This document shows positions 8,068 to 16,997 of a stretch of 23,090 bases of DNA, one piece after another. Made by a program: the position numbers and the translations under genes. The first letter of the stretch is position 1. The number at the start of each line of letters is the position of its first letter. Below the pieces are notes generated by a model, which worked only from the letters and a program-made list of their open reading frames with translations, ran no database searches and was not told where the DNA came from. This DNA comes from an uncultured Roseburia sp. (GTDB taxonomy: Bacteria; Bacillota; Clostridia; Lachnospirales; Lachnospiraceae). The stretch is taken from the NCBI GenBank assembly GCA_910584215.1, contig CAJTYI010000047.1, forward strand, positions 1 to 23,090, read 5' to 3'.

Positions 8068-8802
8068 CTAAGACACCAGCGGCTGAATATAATTGGTCCA
8101 CAGGCTGCTAAATGGCATCACAAGTATCATGGCCGGTATCATATCGGCAATCGGAAGTTCTCTGATCTTCATCATGCGAAACCCGGTCGCCAGCAGAAGT
8201 ACCCCGCCGCACGCCTTAAAATCATTGATCATCATGTCCGTGCAGAGCGGATAGACCGCCCCCGACAATACAAACAACAGCAGAAAAATGACAAACTGCG
8301 GCAGTGCAATGACACTCGCCACACCGCCCAGCACACAGGCAAAAATAAGCGCCGTCGGCAGATCAAGTATTGATTTTGCCAAAAGCACGCTGTGGTCGCC
8401 CGTCATGCCGGACACCATACTGCCGTAAATCCCGGTACCGCTGGCACAAAAAAGCACCAGAGCCGTCACCAGCGTACTTTTGTAACCGTCATTCTGTGAA
8501 ATATCTCCGCCCAGCCTCTTTGCCATTTTGTTTCCCAGCCAAAGCCCGGCGCGTTGGATATGGTCTCCCAGATGCAGGGCGAACCCCAAAATAGTACCCA
8601 CGATCACTGCAAGAATCACCGCCGGCATGTTCTGCATCAGCACAATGGAGCTCACCCCCATAGTCATGGCGCAGACGCCAAACACCATATTTAAATCTGT
8701 CTTAAATTTTTCATTCAGTCTCGGTCCTACGGCCGTCCCAACAGCCCCACCTATTACGATTGCGATCGAGTTCACGATAATTCCGATCGGCATTGTTTTC
8801 AT
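8068..8802 (-). CDS. DUF554 family integral membrane protein
   Basis: 244 aa of mostly hydrophobic sequence with about six or seven membrane segments, near residues 5-26, 38-55, 60-78, 110-130, 150-180 and 200-210. The family signature is visible as FCASGTGIYGSMVSGMTGDH (118-137) followed by KSILDLPTALIFA. Related to E. coli YqgA and B. subtilis YdfK, whose roles are not firmly known; transport has been suggested for such proteins. AAGGAGG lies three bases before the ATG at 8802 and 12 before a second ATG at 8793, so the exact start is uncertain. It is the first gene of the minus-strand run and is 16 nt from the GT8 gene. It is the only membrane protein in the block, so its link to glycosylation is unclear. 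Confidence 0.88.
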   Translation of the reverse strand: MKTMPIGIIVNSIAIVIGGAVGTAVGPRLNEKFKTDLNMVFGVCAMTMGVSSIVLMQNMPAVILAVIVGTILGFALHLGDHIQRAGLWLGNKMAKRLGGDISQNDGYKSTLVTALVLFCASGTGIYGSMVSGMTGDHSVLLAKSILDLPTALIFACVLGGVASVIALPQFVIFLLLFVLSGAVYPLCTDMMINDFKACGGVLLLATGFRMMKIRELPIADMIPAMILVMPFSSLWTNYIQPLVS

Positions 8803-8832
8803 GCACCTCCTTGCCCATGAGCGGCAAAATAA

Positions 8833-8861
8833 TTGTCAAAATACCCGGCTTATGCTAAAAT
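8833..8861 (+). promoter_or_regulatory. Sigma-A-type promoter for the plus-strand CgeB-like gene
   Basis: TTGTCA at 8833-8838, a 17-nt spacer and TAAAAT at 8856-8861. Transcription would begin near 8868, about 33 nt before the start codon at 8901. The divergent DUF554 gene starts only 31 nt away, so the two transcripts share this small region. Confidence 0.65.
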
Positions 8862-8900
8862 ACCTTGTGTAAAAAGGAACTTGCCCGAATGGAGATTATT

Positions 8901-10100
8901 ATGAATATACTCTATTACAGCTGGAATGAAAATTCCGCCGAAGATATCACATCTTACTGGGAAACGGCTGGCTACCGCTATACCAGGATTTCCCACACGC
9001 TAAAAAACTACGATGACGATGGCGATTTCGAGCGTCAGATCGGTGAGTTCTTGACGCGAACCGCCTATGATCTTATATTTACTTTCGACTATTTTCCGGT
9101 GCTGTCTAAAATCGCGGACAACTTTAACATCCCCTATGCCGCATGGATTTACGACTGCCCGCATTTAACGCTCTACTCTATGCGCATCACAAGCGCCAAA
9201 ACCTATCTCTTTCTTTTTGACAAAGAAATGTGCCGCACCTTGGAATCACTCGGCGCAAAACACGTTTTTTACCTGCCGCTGGCTGTCAATGTGACGCGCT
9301 TGGCACGCCTATTTGACGACGCCAAAAAATTGCCGGACGCCCCCGTCCCCGCCGCACCGGCGCGAAATAGCACTCTGGCAGGCGCCTGCCGATACCCGGT
9401 TTCTTTCGTGGGCAGCTTATACGAGTCAAACCAATTCCGCAGTATCCATTACCTGTCCGACCGCCTGCGCGGATATCTCGACGCCATCGCGAACGCCATG
9501 TTAAAAATCGGCGGCAGTGAACTGCTGCCGCAATTATTGACGCCGGAAGTTCTGTCTGAACTGTGCCAATATATCAAGGTGGAAACTCCGCCCCACTACC
9601 GCTATACACAAAAAAATATTCTCCAGATGATACTAGAAACCGAGATCACCAGCCGTGAACGGGTCCAGCTGCTCCATCTTATCTCAGGGTTTTATGAAAC
9701 GCACCTGTTTTCCGGCTCGAACGCCTCCCTGCTGCCAGACTGTCACGCACATGGACCGGTCTCATACTTAACGGAAATGCCGCTGGTTTTCCGCAATTCC
9801 GCTGTCAACTTAAATATCTCGCTGCGCTCCATTCACAGCGGCATACCGCTTCGCTGCCTTGACATTATGGGCGCAGGCGGATTTCTTCTGTCCAACCCGC
9901 AGCCGGAACTGTGCGAACTATTTACCGCCGGGGAAGAGTTTGCCTTCTATACCTGCCCACAAGATCTTGTATACAAAGTCTCTTACTACCTCGATCACGA
10001 AAAAGAGCGCACCGAGATTGCCCACAACGCGCAGGAAAAAATAAACCGGCGTTTCTCCTATGATGTACTGTTCGGGGAAATCATCTCCAAAAGCCGTTGA
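8901..10100 (+). CDS. CgeB-like glycosyltransferase (paralog 2)
   Basis: 399 aa. The frame is open from 8865, but the start is placed at 8901: GGAG (8891-8894) is six bases upstream, and the protein then begins MNILYYSW like its paralogs. The N-terminal half holds YDLIFTFDYFPVLS (56-69), AAWIYDCPHLTLYS (80-93), YLFLFDK and FYLPLAVN (123-130). FVGSLYES is at 169-176 and the C-terminal domain has MPLVFRNSAVNLNISLRS (293-310), SGIPLRCLDIMGAGGFLLSN and LDHEKERTEIA. Residues 144-164 are a Pro/Ala-rich loop not seen in the other copies. The gene is divergent from DUF554 with its own promoter, and its last 43 bases overlap the end of the converging GT8 gene. Sugar specificity is unknown. Confidence 0.82.
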   Translation: MNILYYSWNENSAEDITSYWETAGYRYTRISHTLKNYDDDGDFERQIGEFLTRTAYDLIFTFDYFPVLSKIADNFNIPYAAWIYDCPHLTLYSMRITSAKTYLFLFDKEMCRTLESLGAKHVFYLPLAVNVTRLARLFDDAKKLPDAPVPAAPARNSTLAGACRYPVSFVGSLYESNQFRSIHYLSDRLRGYLDAIANAMLKIGGSELLPQLLTPEVLSELCQYIKVETPPHYRYTQKNILQMILETEITSRERVQLLHLISGFYETHLFSGSNASLLPDCHAHGPVSYLTEMPLVFRNSAVNLNISLRSIHSGIPLRCLDIMGAGGFLLSNPQPELCELFTAGEEFAFYTCPQDLVYKVSYYLDHEKERTEIAHNAQEKINRRFSYDVLFGEIISKSR

Positions 10101-11035
10101 TTTAATTGCAGGCTGTCACTGAGGTTTTGCTCGAGCGTTGCAATATTGCTCAACAAATCTCTCAGCGTCTTCTCCATGGAAGCATCGGTCATCGTCCGTT
10201 CCACAAACATCTCGCACAGTTGGCCATAATAGGGCGTCATTCTGGCGTAATCCCACCAGATTTTTTCGATGTCAAAATGGGCGTTGTCCGCGCCCCACGG
10301 CTTTGTGCCCGCGAAATGCAGGATGGCCACATGCTCCCTGACGTCCTCGTAACTCTTCCCCGCGTTGTGCGCCACTCTGGCAAATTGATTAAACTCGGCG
10401 GCGTTGGCATACTTCACCTGCTGCCAGTGACAGTAGTTCAAAATATCCTGGTCGGGCGCAACCAGCTTATAATCCAGCTCTTTCGCCACCCGCATATAAT
10501 AGGCAAAATTATATTGTCTACGAATTTCTCTGAGATTCCACAACATCACACCGGAATTAAAATAGGCAAACCCGTGTTGCAGAAACGGGCCAAACATCTG
10601 CTGCCACACCTCATATTTGAGTTCCGTCACATCCTTGCAGACGCAAAACAGCTTGTCTCCCAAATCCTGGCGGTAAAACGCACCAAGGTCCTTATTTACA
10701 ATAATGTCCACATCCAGATATAAGATGCGCTCCACGTCAGACGGGAGCAAATCCGGCATCATCAGCCGGTAATACATTTCGATCGTCCATTCTGCCGTCG
10801 TCGGCAGCTGCGCACAAAGCTTTGCCCGGTCCACAAAGACGGAAACTACATTTCCCCCGTAGGCTTGTGCCAGCCTTTGAAATTCTTCCATCTGCTCCTG
10901 CGTCAGTTCACTGTGCAGCACATAAACGGTAATCTCCGTCTCCCGATGATTTGCAAACAGAGACGTCAGCATGACGTAAGTGTAGATAAAGTAGTTCTGG
11001 TTCAGTGAAATTGCTACATTCATATGATATTTCAT
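10058..11035 (-). CDS. GT8 family glycosyltransferase (copy 2)
   Basis: 325 aa. The start at 11035 is preceded by GGAGG with five-base spacing; an upstream in-frame extension to 11089 lacks such a site. Motifs in order: NVAISLNQNYFIYTYVMLTS, the DxD motif DVD at 108-110 within LYLDVDIIVNKDLG, NSGV at 160-163, APDQDILN and HFAGTKPW at 240-247. The C-terminal 35 residues form a leucine-rich helical tail (LRDLLSNIATLEQNLSDSLQ). It is clearly a paralog of the GT8 at 7062. It is the last gene of the long minus-strand run starting at 19463, separated by 90 nt from the fucosyltransferase-like gene. Its 3' end overlaps the 3' end of the plus-strand CgeB-like gene by 43 bases, with no terminator between them. 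Confidence 0.92.
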   Translation of the reverse strand: MKYHMNVAISLNQNYFIYTYVMLTSLFANHRETEITVYVLHSELTQEQMEEFQRLAQAYGGNVVSVFVDRAKLCAQLPTTAEWTIEMYYRLMMPDLLPSDVERILYLDVDIIVNKDLGAFYRQDLGDKLFCVCKDVTELKYEVWQQMFGPFLQHGFAYFNSGVMLWNLREIRRQYNFAYYMRVAKELDYKLVAPDQDILNYCHWQQVKYANAAEFNQFARVAHNAGKSYEDVREHVAILHFAGTKPWGADNAHFDIEKIWWDYARMTPYYGQLCEMFVERTMTDASMEKTLRDLLSNIATLEQNLSDSLQLNQRLLEMISPNSTS

Positions 11036-11125
11036 TCTAACCTCCATTCTGGAACATTTACGCGCCCAATCGGCGCAAACCTTGTTCACGCGAACTCCCC
11101 AACTAGGATTGTGACATTTTTTTTC

Positions 11126-12022
11126 TCACACGATCTTCCAGGTTGTCGGGTTTAACACAAACTTGGCATTTTGGTTTAAGAGCGCCGCCAGATAACAAAA
11201 CGAGCTGTTCGACATAATCATGCCCCTGCACTGGCTCATCAGCTGCAGGTCAATGTAGTTACTGCCATTTGTATTGCCCTCGACATAGACAATATCATCA
11301 AACAGTCCAAACGCCAGCTCGCTCTCATGCTGCCTGCACCAGGCAATATCGTCCGAAAATACAAACAACGTCCACGCGCCGGACACCTGATCATAAAACT
11401 GCCTTGCATAATCCGCGATCTGTGCGCTTTCTAAGGCCAAATGTTCCGTGACATAATCCCCCCGGCGCACATGCACAGACACAGAATTTTCGTTGCAAAT
11501 ACGTTGCAGATAAGCCTGGTTTCTCCTTTCCGTCAGCGGCGGAAAACAGAGCTCACGCCTAAACACATCCTGATATGCCTTAAAATAACCGCTGTTCAGC
11601 CAATATCCGTGGAAATAGATATTCTCTGTTCCCTCATAATCCAATACTTCCGGGTTAAACGCGCTCACCGGAATCCCCCATATTTTGCCATCGAACGGAT
11701 TAAACATCTTATATGTATCCGACTCCGCGATCATGCAAACCCCCATACCGTTATCCTGTAAAATCTGGGGGATACTTTTGCCGTTTTTTTTCTGTTCGAG
11801 CATATACTGCCATACATCGGGGTCAAAACATTCGCTTAACATATGCGGTTTTACGCCGGTGTAAACCCTGTCAAGTTCATATCCGTTGTGCACCGTATGG
11901 AGCGCAAAATAAGAATCGTCCAAGTACATGCACAATCCTGGGTGAGAAAGCTCGTAGTATCTCGTAAAGATATACTGAAATGTCTGGTTTGCCAGACCTC
12001 CGTTTAAAAACTGTATCTTCAT
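11126..12022 (-). CDS. GT11 family alpha-1,2-fucosyltransferase-like protein
   Basis: 298 aa. The start is placed at 12022, five bases after AGAGGA; an ATG at 12034 lies too early for that site. The GT11 signatures are visible: LNGGLANQTFQY (6-17, canonical GGLGNQ.FQY), HVRRGDY (184-190, the GDP-fucose-binding HxRRGDY) and FSDDIAWCR (222-230). The final motif DLQLMSQCRGMIMSNSSF is followed by CYLAALLNQ, in place of the usual WWGAWLN. Family members transfer fucose from GDP-fucose to galactose or GlcNAc residues. No GDP-fucose synthesis genes are in the window, so the donor must come from elsewhere if it is fucose. A run of eight A (11784-11791) lies within the coding sequence. Confidence 0.88.
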   Translation of the reverse strand: MKIQFLNGGLANQTFQYIFTRYYELSHPGLCMYLDDSYFALHTVHNGYELDRVYTGVKPHMLSECFDPDVWQYMLEQKKNGKSIPQILQDNGMGVCMIAESDTYKMFNPFDGKIWGIPVSAFNPEVLDYEGTENIYFHGYWLNSGYFKAYQDVFRRELCFPPLTERRNQAYLQRICNENSVSVHVRRGDYVTEHLALESAQIADYARQFYDQVSGAWTLFVFSDDIAWCRQHESELAFGLFDDIVYVEGNTNGSNYIDLQLMSQCRGMIMSNSSFCYLAALLNQNAKFVLNPTTWKIV

Positions 12023-12097
12023 CGTTCCTCTCATTCTGCCGCGCCCGCGGCTTTAACCTCATGAAAAACTGCACTCGCTCTCCCGTTTGTCTTCGCA

Positions 12098-13519
12098 TCA
12101 ACGATGCTTTATCTGGCTAAAAATATCCGCAAGCTGATTTTTATAATGTTCTATGCTATGGCGTGTTTGCACCAGCTCATACGCCTGCTGCTGGCGGCTT
12201 CTGACCTGCGGCTCCTCAGTCTCCAAGAGTCGGCGAACAAGCGCCAGAAGTCCTTCCGGTGTACAATCCGCAATCCACTCCCCGCCGTAATCTTCGACAT
12301 CAAGCCCCGTCTCTTTTGTGCACACGGGTATCATGCCCGCCGCCATCGCCGTAATCACCGAGGTGGACTGACCCTCGCTGCAACTCGGCGAGAGCACCCA
12401 GCCGCACTGTGCGCAGACCCTGCGAAATGTTTCGTCCTCTTTTCCAAGATATCCATAATAAAAAATGTTTTCCCGGTTTTCGAGATCTTCCCGGTAATAA
12501 TCATAAAACTCTGCCGGCGCCTCTCCAACGATGTGCAGCGCCGCCTCCGGCAGCATGCGAAACGCCTCGATACACAAATCCAGTCCCTTGTGCACGGGTC
12601 CGGCGCCGCCGTACCAGAGGAAATTTTTTTCATGTCCCGCCGCCTTTTCGTTTTGGTCGAGCGTAAACGCCCCGGTAAATCCGGTCACATCAATCGGATA
12701 AATGGCTGCGCACATTTCGGCGTAAGTGGACGCCGTCTGCGCGTTCCCGACGCAGACTGCCGCGTCGGCCTCTGAGAGCGCCGCAAGATTCAGAAAATGA
12801 ACCGACTGCCGCTCAAACGGCAGACGTCTCCCGTTCCTTCGCTCAAACGCCCGCAGCCGCATTAATTCCGCCGGATTGGCAAAATAGGGGCTCGACTCGG
12901 TCAAATAACATACCGCCGCCGCGTCAGCGCGCAGCTGCGGCAGCAAATTTTCAAAACAAAGACCGGAGCCGATAACGAGATCATATTTATCCGCCGCAAT
13001 CGCTCCGCTGTAGCGGGTGTTCGCGAGGTCTACGTTATAGCCCATATCACGAAGCACTTCCGTCATCGCTTTCGCCTCCACCTGGTTGGTGTGTCCGGGC
13101 ACTGTCCCCGGAAATAAAAACGGATACACGACATAAAATACGACAGCATTTTTCTCATAAGCCGTCTGATAATAATTTTCCAGCAATACTTTGTGATAGC
13201 TTGCCTCATCGTGCATACAGGCCAGATACATCTGCTGCACCCGCACCAGCAGCTCCATCAGCACATGCTCGAGCTCCGATAATACATTGCCCTCCCTGTC
13301 CTGCCAGAATACTTGCGCCAGCGTATCGGCCACATCATCGATCGTGACTCCCGCCGCCGCGGCCGTCTGTCTCATGTCGTTCATGACAGAAATACACTGT
13401 TCCCTGCCTGCCTGCTGCCATCCGCTGCCGCGAAACTTTCGATACTCTTCCAACAACTTTTTTACCAATAAAAACAACTGATCCATCTGCACCAGTTTTT
13501 CGTCCAATTCAATCTGCAT
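12098..13519 (-). CDS. GT4-like glycosyltransferase with N-terminal helical region
   Basis: 473 aa. The start is chosen at 13519 with AGGGGA upstream; a 29-residue extension to 13606 overlaps the previous gene. Residues 1-125 are helical and of unknown role. Residues 125-290 look like an N-terminal GT-B Rossmann domain (VVYPFLFPGTVPGH, YDLVIGSGLCFENL). Residues 298-450 are the donor-binding domain (FLWYGGAGPVHKGLDLCIEA, ALHIVGEAP, YYGYLGKEDE, SPSCSEGQSTSVITAMAAG). The E-x7-E motif of GT4 enzymes is only half kept: E382 is present, but the second position is T390. It sits 75 nt upstream of the fucosyltransferase-like gene in the same run. Donor and acceptor cannot be inferred. Confidence 0.85.
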   Translation of the reverse strand: MQIELDEKLVQMDQLFLLVKKLLEEYRKFRGSGWQQAGREQCISVMNDMRQTAAAAGVTIDDVADTLAQVFWQDREGNVLSELEHVLMELLVRVQQMYLACMHDEASYHKVLLENYYQTAYEKNAVVFYVVYPFLFPGTVPGHTNQVEAKAMTEVLRDMGYNVDLANTRYSGAIAADKYDLVIGSGLCFENLLPQLRADAAAVCYLTESSPYFANPAELMRLRAFERRNGRRLPFERQSVHFLNLAALSEADAAVCVGNAQTASTYAEMCAAIYPIDVTGFTGAFTLDQNEKAAGHEKNFLWYGGAGPVHKGLDLCIEAFRMLPEAALHIVGEAPAEFYDYYREDLENRENIFYYGYLGKEDETFRRVCAQCGWVLSPSCSEGQSTSVITAMAAGMIPVCTKETGLDVEDYGGEWIADCTPEGLLALVRRLLETEEPQVRSRQQQAYELVQTRHSIEHYKNQLADIFSQIKHR

Positions 13520-13602
13520 GGAATTCCCCTCACTGATTACTATGCAAAGCCACTTTACCTCTGATATAAAGTCCGGCTTTTGAAAGCTGCACGTCCCAGC
13601 TC

Positions 13603-14733
13603 TCACTGCTCTCCAAATAACACCTTAATCCGGCTCTCAAAAGTAAAGTCCCGCCGGATTCTCTCGAAACCGGCCTCTGCGATCTGTCTCCGCTCCGTTT
13701 CATGTGACAGATAGTAGGCGGCTTTCTCATAGAGATCGCCGATGTTCTCATAGATCACACATTCTTCCCCCGGTACGAAATAGTCCATCAACTCTTCCTG
13801 ATAATTCGTCAGCACGAATCCACCGCACCCCATAATATCGAGCACGCGCAGCGGAATCCCCGTGCGGATCGATTTGAGGGAAATGTTGAGATTGATTTTA
13901 CTGTGGGCAAAAATGTCGGGCATCCGGTTATAATAATTTGCATATCCCCGCCAGCGCACGTTCTCAAGCCGATCGTCTGCCTCCCCCGCATACCATTCGA
14001 GCGCAAAATGATTGGAGAGCAGCGCCAGCACCAGATAGCGCTCCCTGCCGGTCGTCTCGCAGGCAAGCATATACTCTAACTCTCTTCTCCCCATCTGAAA
14101 GCCATCTGCCGCAATGTCCTGATAGATACGGTTCATGCCATCTAACAATTCCTCCGTCACAAGCTCCGGTATCAGATAACCGCCGGACACCTTCGCCTGC
14201 GCGTTTATAATTCCTTCCAGATAACCGCGGTAAAAAGGAGACAGCGGCGACGCAAAATAGGCGTACTCCGTGCGATACAACTGCCCCACAAAAGAAATCT
14301 GTGCCTGCTCTCCCCCGGCGCCGATCTTTTCTGCAAAGACTGCCGGGTCCGCCGCAAGCGGCAGATGGCCCGCGCATATGCCCTGTTTTTGGTAAATCTG
14401 CGCCTGCCCGCGGTCAAAAAACCATATCTCGTTGCACTGTCGTTTCAGGCTTTCCGTCTGCCGGATGTGAATCGGCGAATCGTATACCCAGGATATATAA
14501 CGCCGGTTCGTCTCCTCGCACACCTGCGATATCAGCGGCGAAAAATTAATCGAAAAAACCGTATCGTAGGAACTTTCCTTTATATACGCCGTAAATGTTT
14601 CCAGAAAATCATCGTCCCGCTCCCAATCGCGAAACTGGTAACAGTATGTGCCGCAGGAAATGCCAAGCCGCCCGAGCGCCCTAGTCATTCCCTCATTCAT
14701 AAAGGAGTTCCATTGGAAATATAATAGTCTCAT
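13603..14733 (-). CDS. CgeB-like glycosyltransferase (paralog 3)
   Basis: 376 aa, the shortest of the paralogs. The start at 14733 follows AAAAGGGA with about eight-base spacing and gives MRLLYFQWN, aligning with the other copies. Features: YDTVFSINFSPLIS (56-69), SWVYDSPIHI (81-90), IWFFDRGQ, HLPLAADP (123-130), FVGQLY (148-153), MPDIFAHSKINLNISLKS (271-288), TGIPLRVLDIMGCGGFVLTN (291-310) and YLSHETERRQIA. It sits between the DUF4422-GT2 and GT4 genes with about 83-nt gaps on each side, each containing only a ribosome binding site. Soluble; expected to act on the same glycan or on flagellin itself. Confidence 0.82.
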   Translation of the reverse strand: MRLLYFQWNSFMNEGMTRALGRLGISCGTYCYQFRDWERDDDFLETFTAYIKESSYDTVFSINFSPLISQVCEETNRRYISWVYDSPIHIRQTESLKRQCNEIWFFDRGQAQIYQKQGICAGHLPLAADPAVFAEKIGAGGEQAQISFVGQLYRTEYAYFASPLSPFYRGYLEGIINAQAKVSGGYLIPELVTEELLDGMNRIYQDIAADGFQMGRRELEYMLACETTGRERYLVLALLSNHFALEWYAGEADDRLENVRWRGYANYYNRMPDIFAHSKINLNISLKSIRTGIPLRVLDIMGCGGFVLTNYQEELMDYFVPGEECVIYENIGDLYEKAAYYLSHETERRQIAEAGFERIRRDFTFESRIKVLFGEQ

Positions 14734-14816
14734 CGCCGTCCCTTTTCTTATATGCACATTTAATAATCACGCTTGTGCCGCACACATACAATCGGATACT
14801 TGCACCTCTATGTCTG

Positions 14817-16922
14817 TCAATGTGTGTTGAACTCCCATTTCATCACATCCGCCGCCTCCAGCAGATGTTTCGGGTCGCTGTCGTTGAGTTCCATCAGAAC
14901 GCGGTCTGCCAGCGGAAATGCATCCATGATTTCCGGGTCATTGTACTGTATTTTTTTGATGGTATTTTTCTTCGTCTTGCGAAAACTGTAAAGCTTATTC
15001 AAAAAATCGTAGGGTTCCTTTGCCAGATAGCTCTCGACGCAGGAATTGACCGCACAGCTATACCATTGCAGCATTTCAAACTCCACCGCCGTCTGAATTT
15101 TTTTATACACCTTCAATTTATTTAGCTTCTCGTAGGTGGCTTCCATGGCATTCTGAAGGCTGTCCCAGTAAATCTCGCGCTCCAGATGCTTTGAGAGCGA
15201 CCCTTCCGTATTCTTGTAACGGTAGATGACCTGATGCTCATTGCCGATCGAGTCAGCCACGGCAAACAGGTAATCCAAAAAGTCAGAGTCCTCCAGCATC
15301 ACGACATGCTCGCGAAAGCGGAGATGATGGCTCTCAATCAGTTCTCTTCTAAAGAGCTTGCTCCAGAGATATCCGCCTGTCTTAATCAGCTTGTGGCGCT
15401 TTCTCCCATCCAGCCTGCCGGTCAGATCGTCCGTCGTGTACAGCGTCAGCTTTTCCTGCTTGTCATATAAAAAACCGCCGTCCACAATATCATAGTCTCC
15501 CTCTTTTGCCCGCGCATACAGCAATTCATACATTTCCACATCAGGCAAATCGTCGCAGTCCACAAAACCGATATACTCTCCTGTGGCGGCGTCAAGGCCC
15601 AGATTTCTCGCTCCGCCCGCCCTGCGGTTCTCCGGCGAGGCGATGACGCGCACTTTGTCCGGGAACTGTCTCTGGCACTCATAAAGCACCGCCAGGCTGC
15701 TGTCTTTCGAGCAGTCGTCGACAAAAATAATCTCAATATCCTCCAGATTCTGGTGGACGAGATTGCCGATACAGCCCTCAAAGCTTCCCACACCGTTATA
15801 AACCGGGACAATCACCGATACCTTTTTGGGCGGCTTACCCTCATTGAGATATTCGTAATAGGAGAGCGTGCCCGAAAGCTGCTTCTTTATCACTGCAAGC
15901 GCCACATCCGAGATCGGAAACTCACGCAGATAAGCAGCCCCGCCTTCTCTGACCGCATCTCCGTGATCTCTCACGAGATTGCAGACATTTTTATAATGCT
16001 CCATCAGCACCGGAATCTGGTTTGTGAACGCGAGCAGCCCGTCGACGCCTGCTTTCCGCTCCTGGTGCATAATATAGAGCAGTTGTTCTAACACCGGAAT
16101 CTCCCCGCGGATATCGGAAATATTCTCGCGGATATCCGGCCTCAGCTTGAGATAGCCGTAAAACAGTTCTTTGGCCTGATCGATTTCCCCCTGCTGCATC
16201 AGTTGTACGATAGCATTTTTAAACTCCACCGACTCGGCCTTTTCCGCCGTGACGCCGATCTTCCCGGCACAATACTTCAAACCGCGCGCCTTGATCCACA
16301 CATATAAAAGCATTTCAGACAAAAAACCAAAGAGCCGCTTGTGGTACATATCGTAGGAGGAAACGTCAATCTTGTCCCCCATCTCCACGAAGATCGGAAA
16401 CAGCCACGCACAGTAGGCATCGAACAGCTCTTTTTTGCAGACCATTAAGTTGCCGTAACAGCATTTATTCTCCTGCATGACCGCTTCATAGACGGCGTAA
16501 TCGAGCGGATACAGCGCCTTGATCGCCGCCGCTGTCAAGTCTAAGTCCTTCTTGCTGTGCGCCTTGGCAAAATTATCGTAATTTGTGCCGCCGGCGGACG
16601 GCAAATCCGAGACCAGCACGTCATAATCCTGCAAAATCCGCTCATAGTCCGCCTGTGTCATCAACCCGCCGCCGTCATTTAGAAAAAAGCGCCTGTAATG
16701 GCAGACGCCCACCACATCGGAATCGCAATCATTTTTCCACACCCAGTAGATGCCGGTCAATTCCCCGTAAAATTCATTGAGATCGGAGATATTATCGCCC
16801 GTATCGTCGCCCGGATAACCCATATCCGCCGCCAGCGCCCTCCCCACATGCAGGGGAACGTAGATTTCGTCCGCGGGGGGCGAAAACTGCCTGTGTGTCA
16901 TCGTATAGATCTTCATGTTCAT
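14817..16922 (-). CDS. DUF4422-GT2 fusion glycosyltransferase
   Basis: 701 aa. Residues 1-225 match DUF4422, a family found in capsule/glycan loci and thought to be glycosyltransferase-like: KIYTMTH at the start, GIYWVWKN (57-64), VGVCHYRRFF (71-80), NLMVCKKELFDAYCAWLFP (split motif, 158-176) and LSEMLLYVWI (201-210). Residues 230-360 are a helical linker. A GT2 GT-A domain follows: KVSVIVPVYNG (367-377), IFVDDCSKDSS (399-409), GGARNLGLD (436-444) and DCDD (455-458), and it runs to about residue 600 with a further C-terminal helical region. The start has GGAGG nine bases upstream. The two catalytic modules in one chain suggest successive additions. It follows the GT2-CgeB gene by 75 nt. Confidence 0.88.
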   Translation of the reverse strand: MNMKIYTMTHRQFSPPADEIYVPLHVGRALAADMGYPGDDTGDNISDLNEFYGELTGIYWVWKNDCDSDVVGVCHYRRFFLNDGGGLMTQADYERILQDYDVLVSDLPSAGGTNYDNFAKAHSKKDLDLTAAAIKALYPLDYAVYEAVMQENKCCYGNLMVCKKELFDAYCAWLFPIFVEMGDKIDVSSYDMYHKRLFGFLSEMLLYVWIKARGLKYCAGKIGVTAEKAESVEFKNAIVQLMQQGEIDQAKELFYGYLKLRPDIRENISDIRGEIPVLEQLLYIMHQERKAGVDGLLAFTNQIPVLMEHYKNVCNLVRDHGDAVREGGAAYLREFPISDVALAVIKKQLSGTLSYYEYLNEGKPPKKVSVIVPVYNGVGSFEGCIGNLVHQNLEDIEIIFVDDCSKDSSLAVLYECQRQFPDKVRVIASPENRRAGGARNLGLDAATGEYIGFVDCDDLPDVEMYELLYARAKEGDYDIVDGGFLYDKQEKLTLYTTDDLTGRLDGRKRHKLIKTGGYLWSKLFRRELIESHHLRFREHVVMLEDSDFLDYLFAVADSIGNEHQVIYRYKNTEGSLSKHLEREIYWDSLQNAMEATYEKLNKLKVYKKIQTAVEFEMLQWYSCAVNSCVESYLAKEPYDFLNKLYSFRKTKKNTIKKIQYNDPEIMDAFPLADRVLMELNDSDPKHLLEAADVMKWEFNTH

Positions 16923-16997
16923 GCCTGTGTACCTCCGTGTACCCTGTAAGTCGCATCGGGAAGTTTCCCCTCCCTGCTTCTTATATTAAATATATAC

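Noticed and set aside
11062..11076. GC-rich hairpin between the fucosyltransferase-like and GT8 genes as a terminator
   Set aside because: The stem is only 5 bp and no T-run follows on the minus strand.
10106..12775. Long plus-strand open frames (for example 10106-10723 and 12104-12775)
   Set aside because: They are antisense to well-recognised GT8 and GT4 genes, lack ribosome binding sites and match no family.
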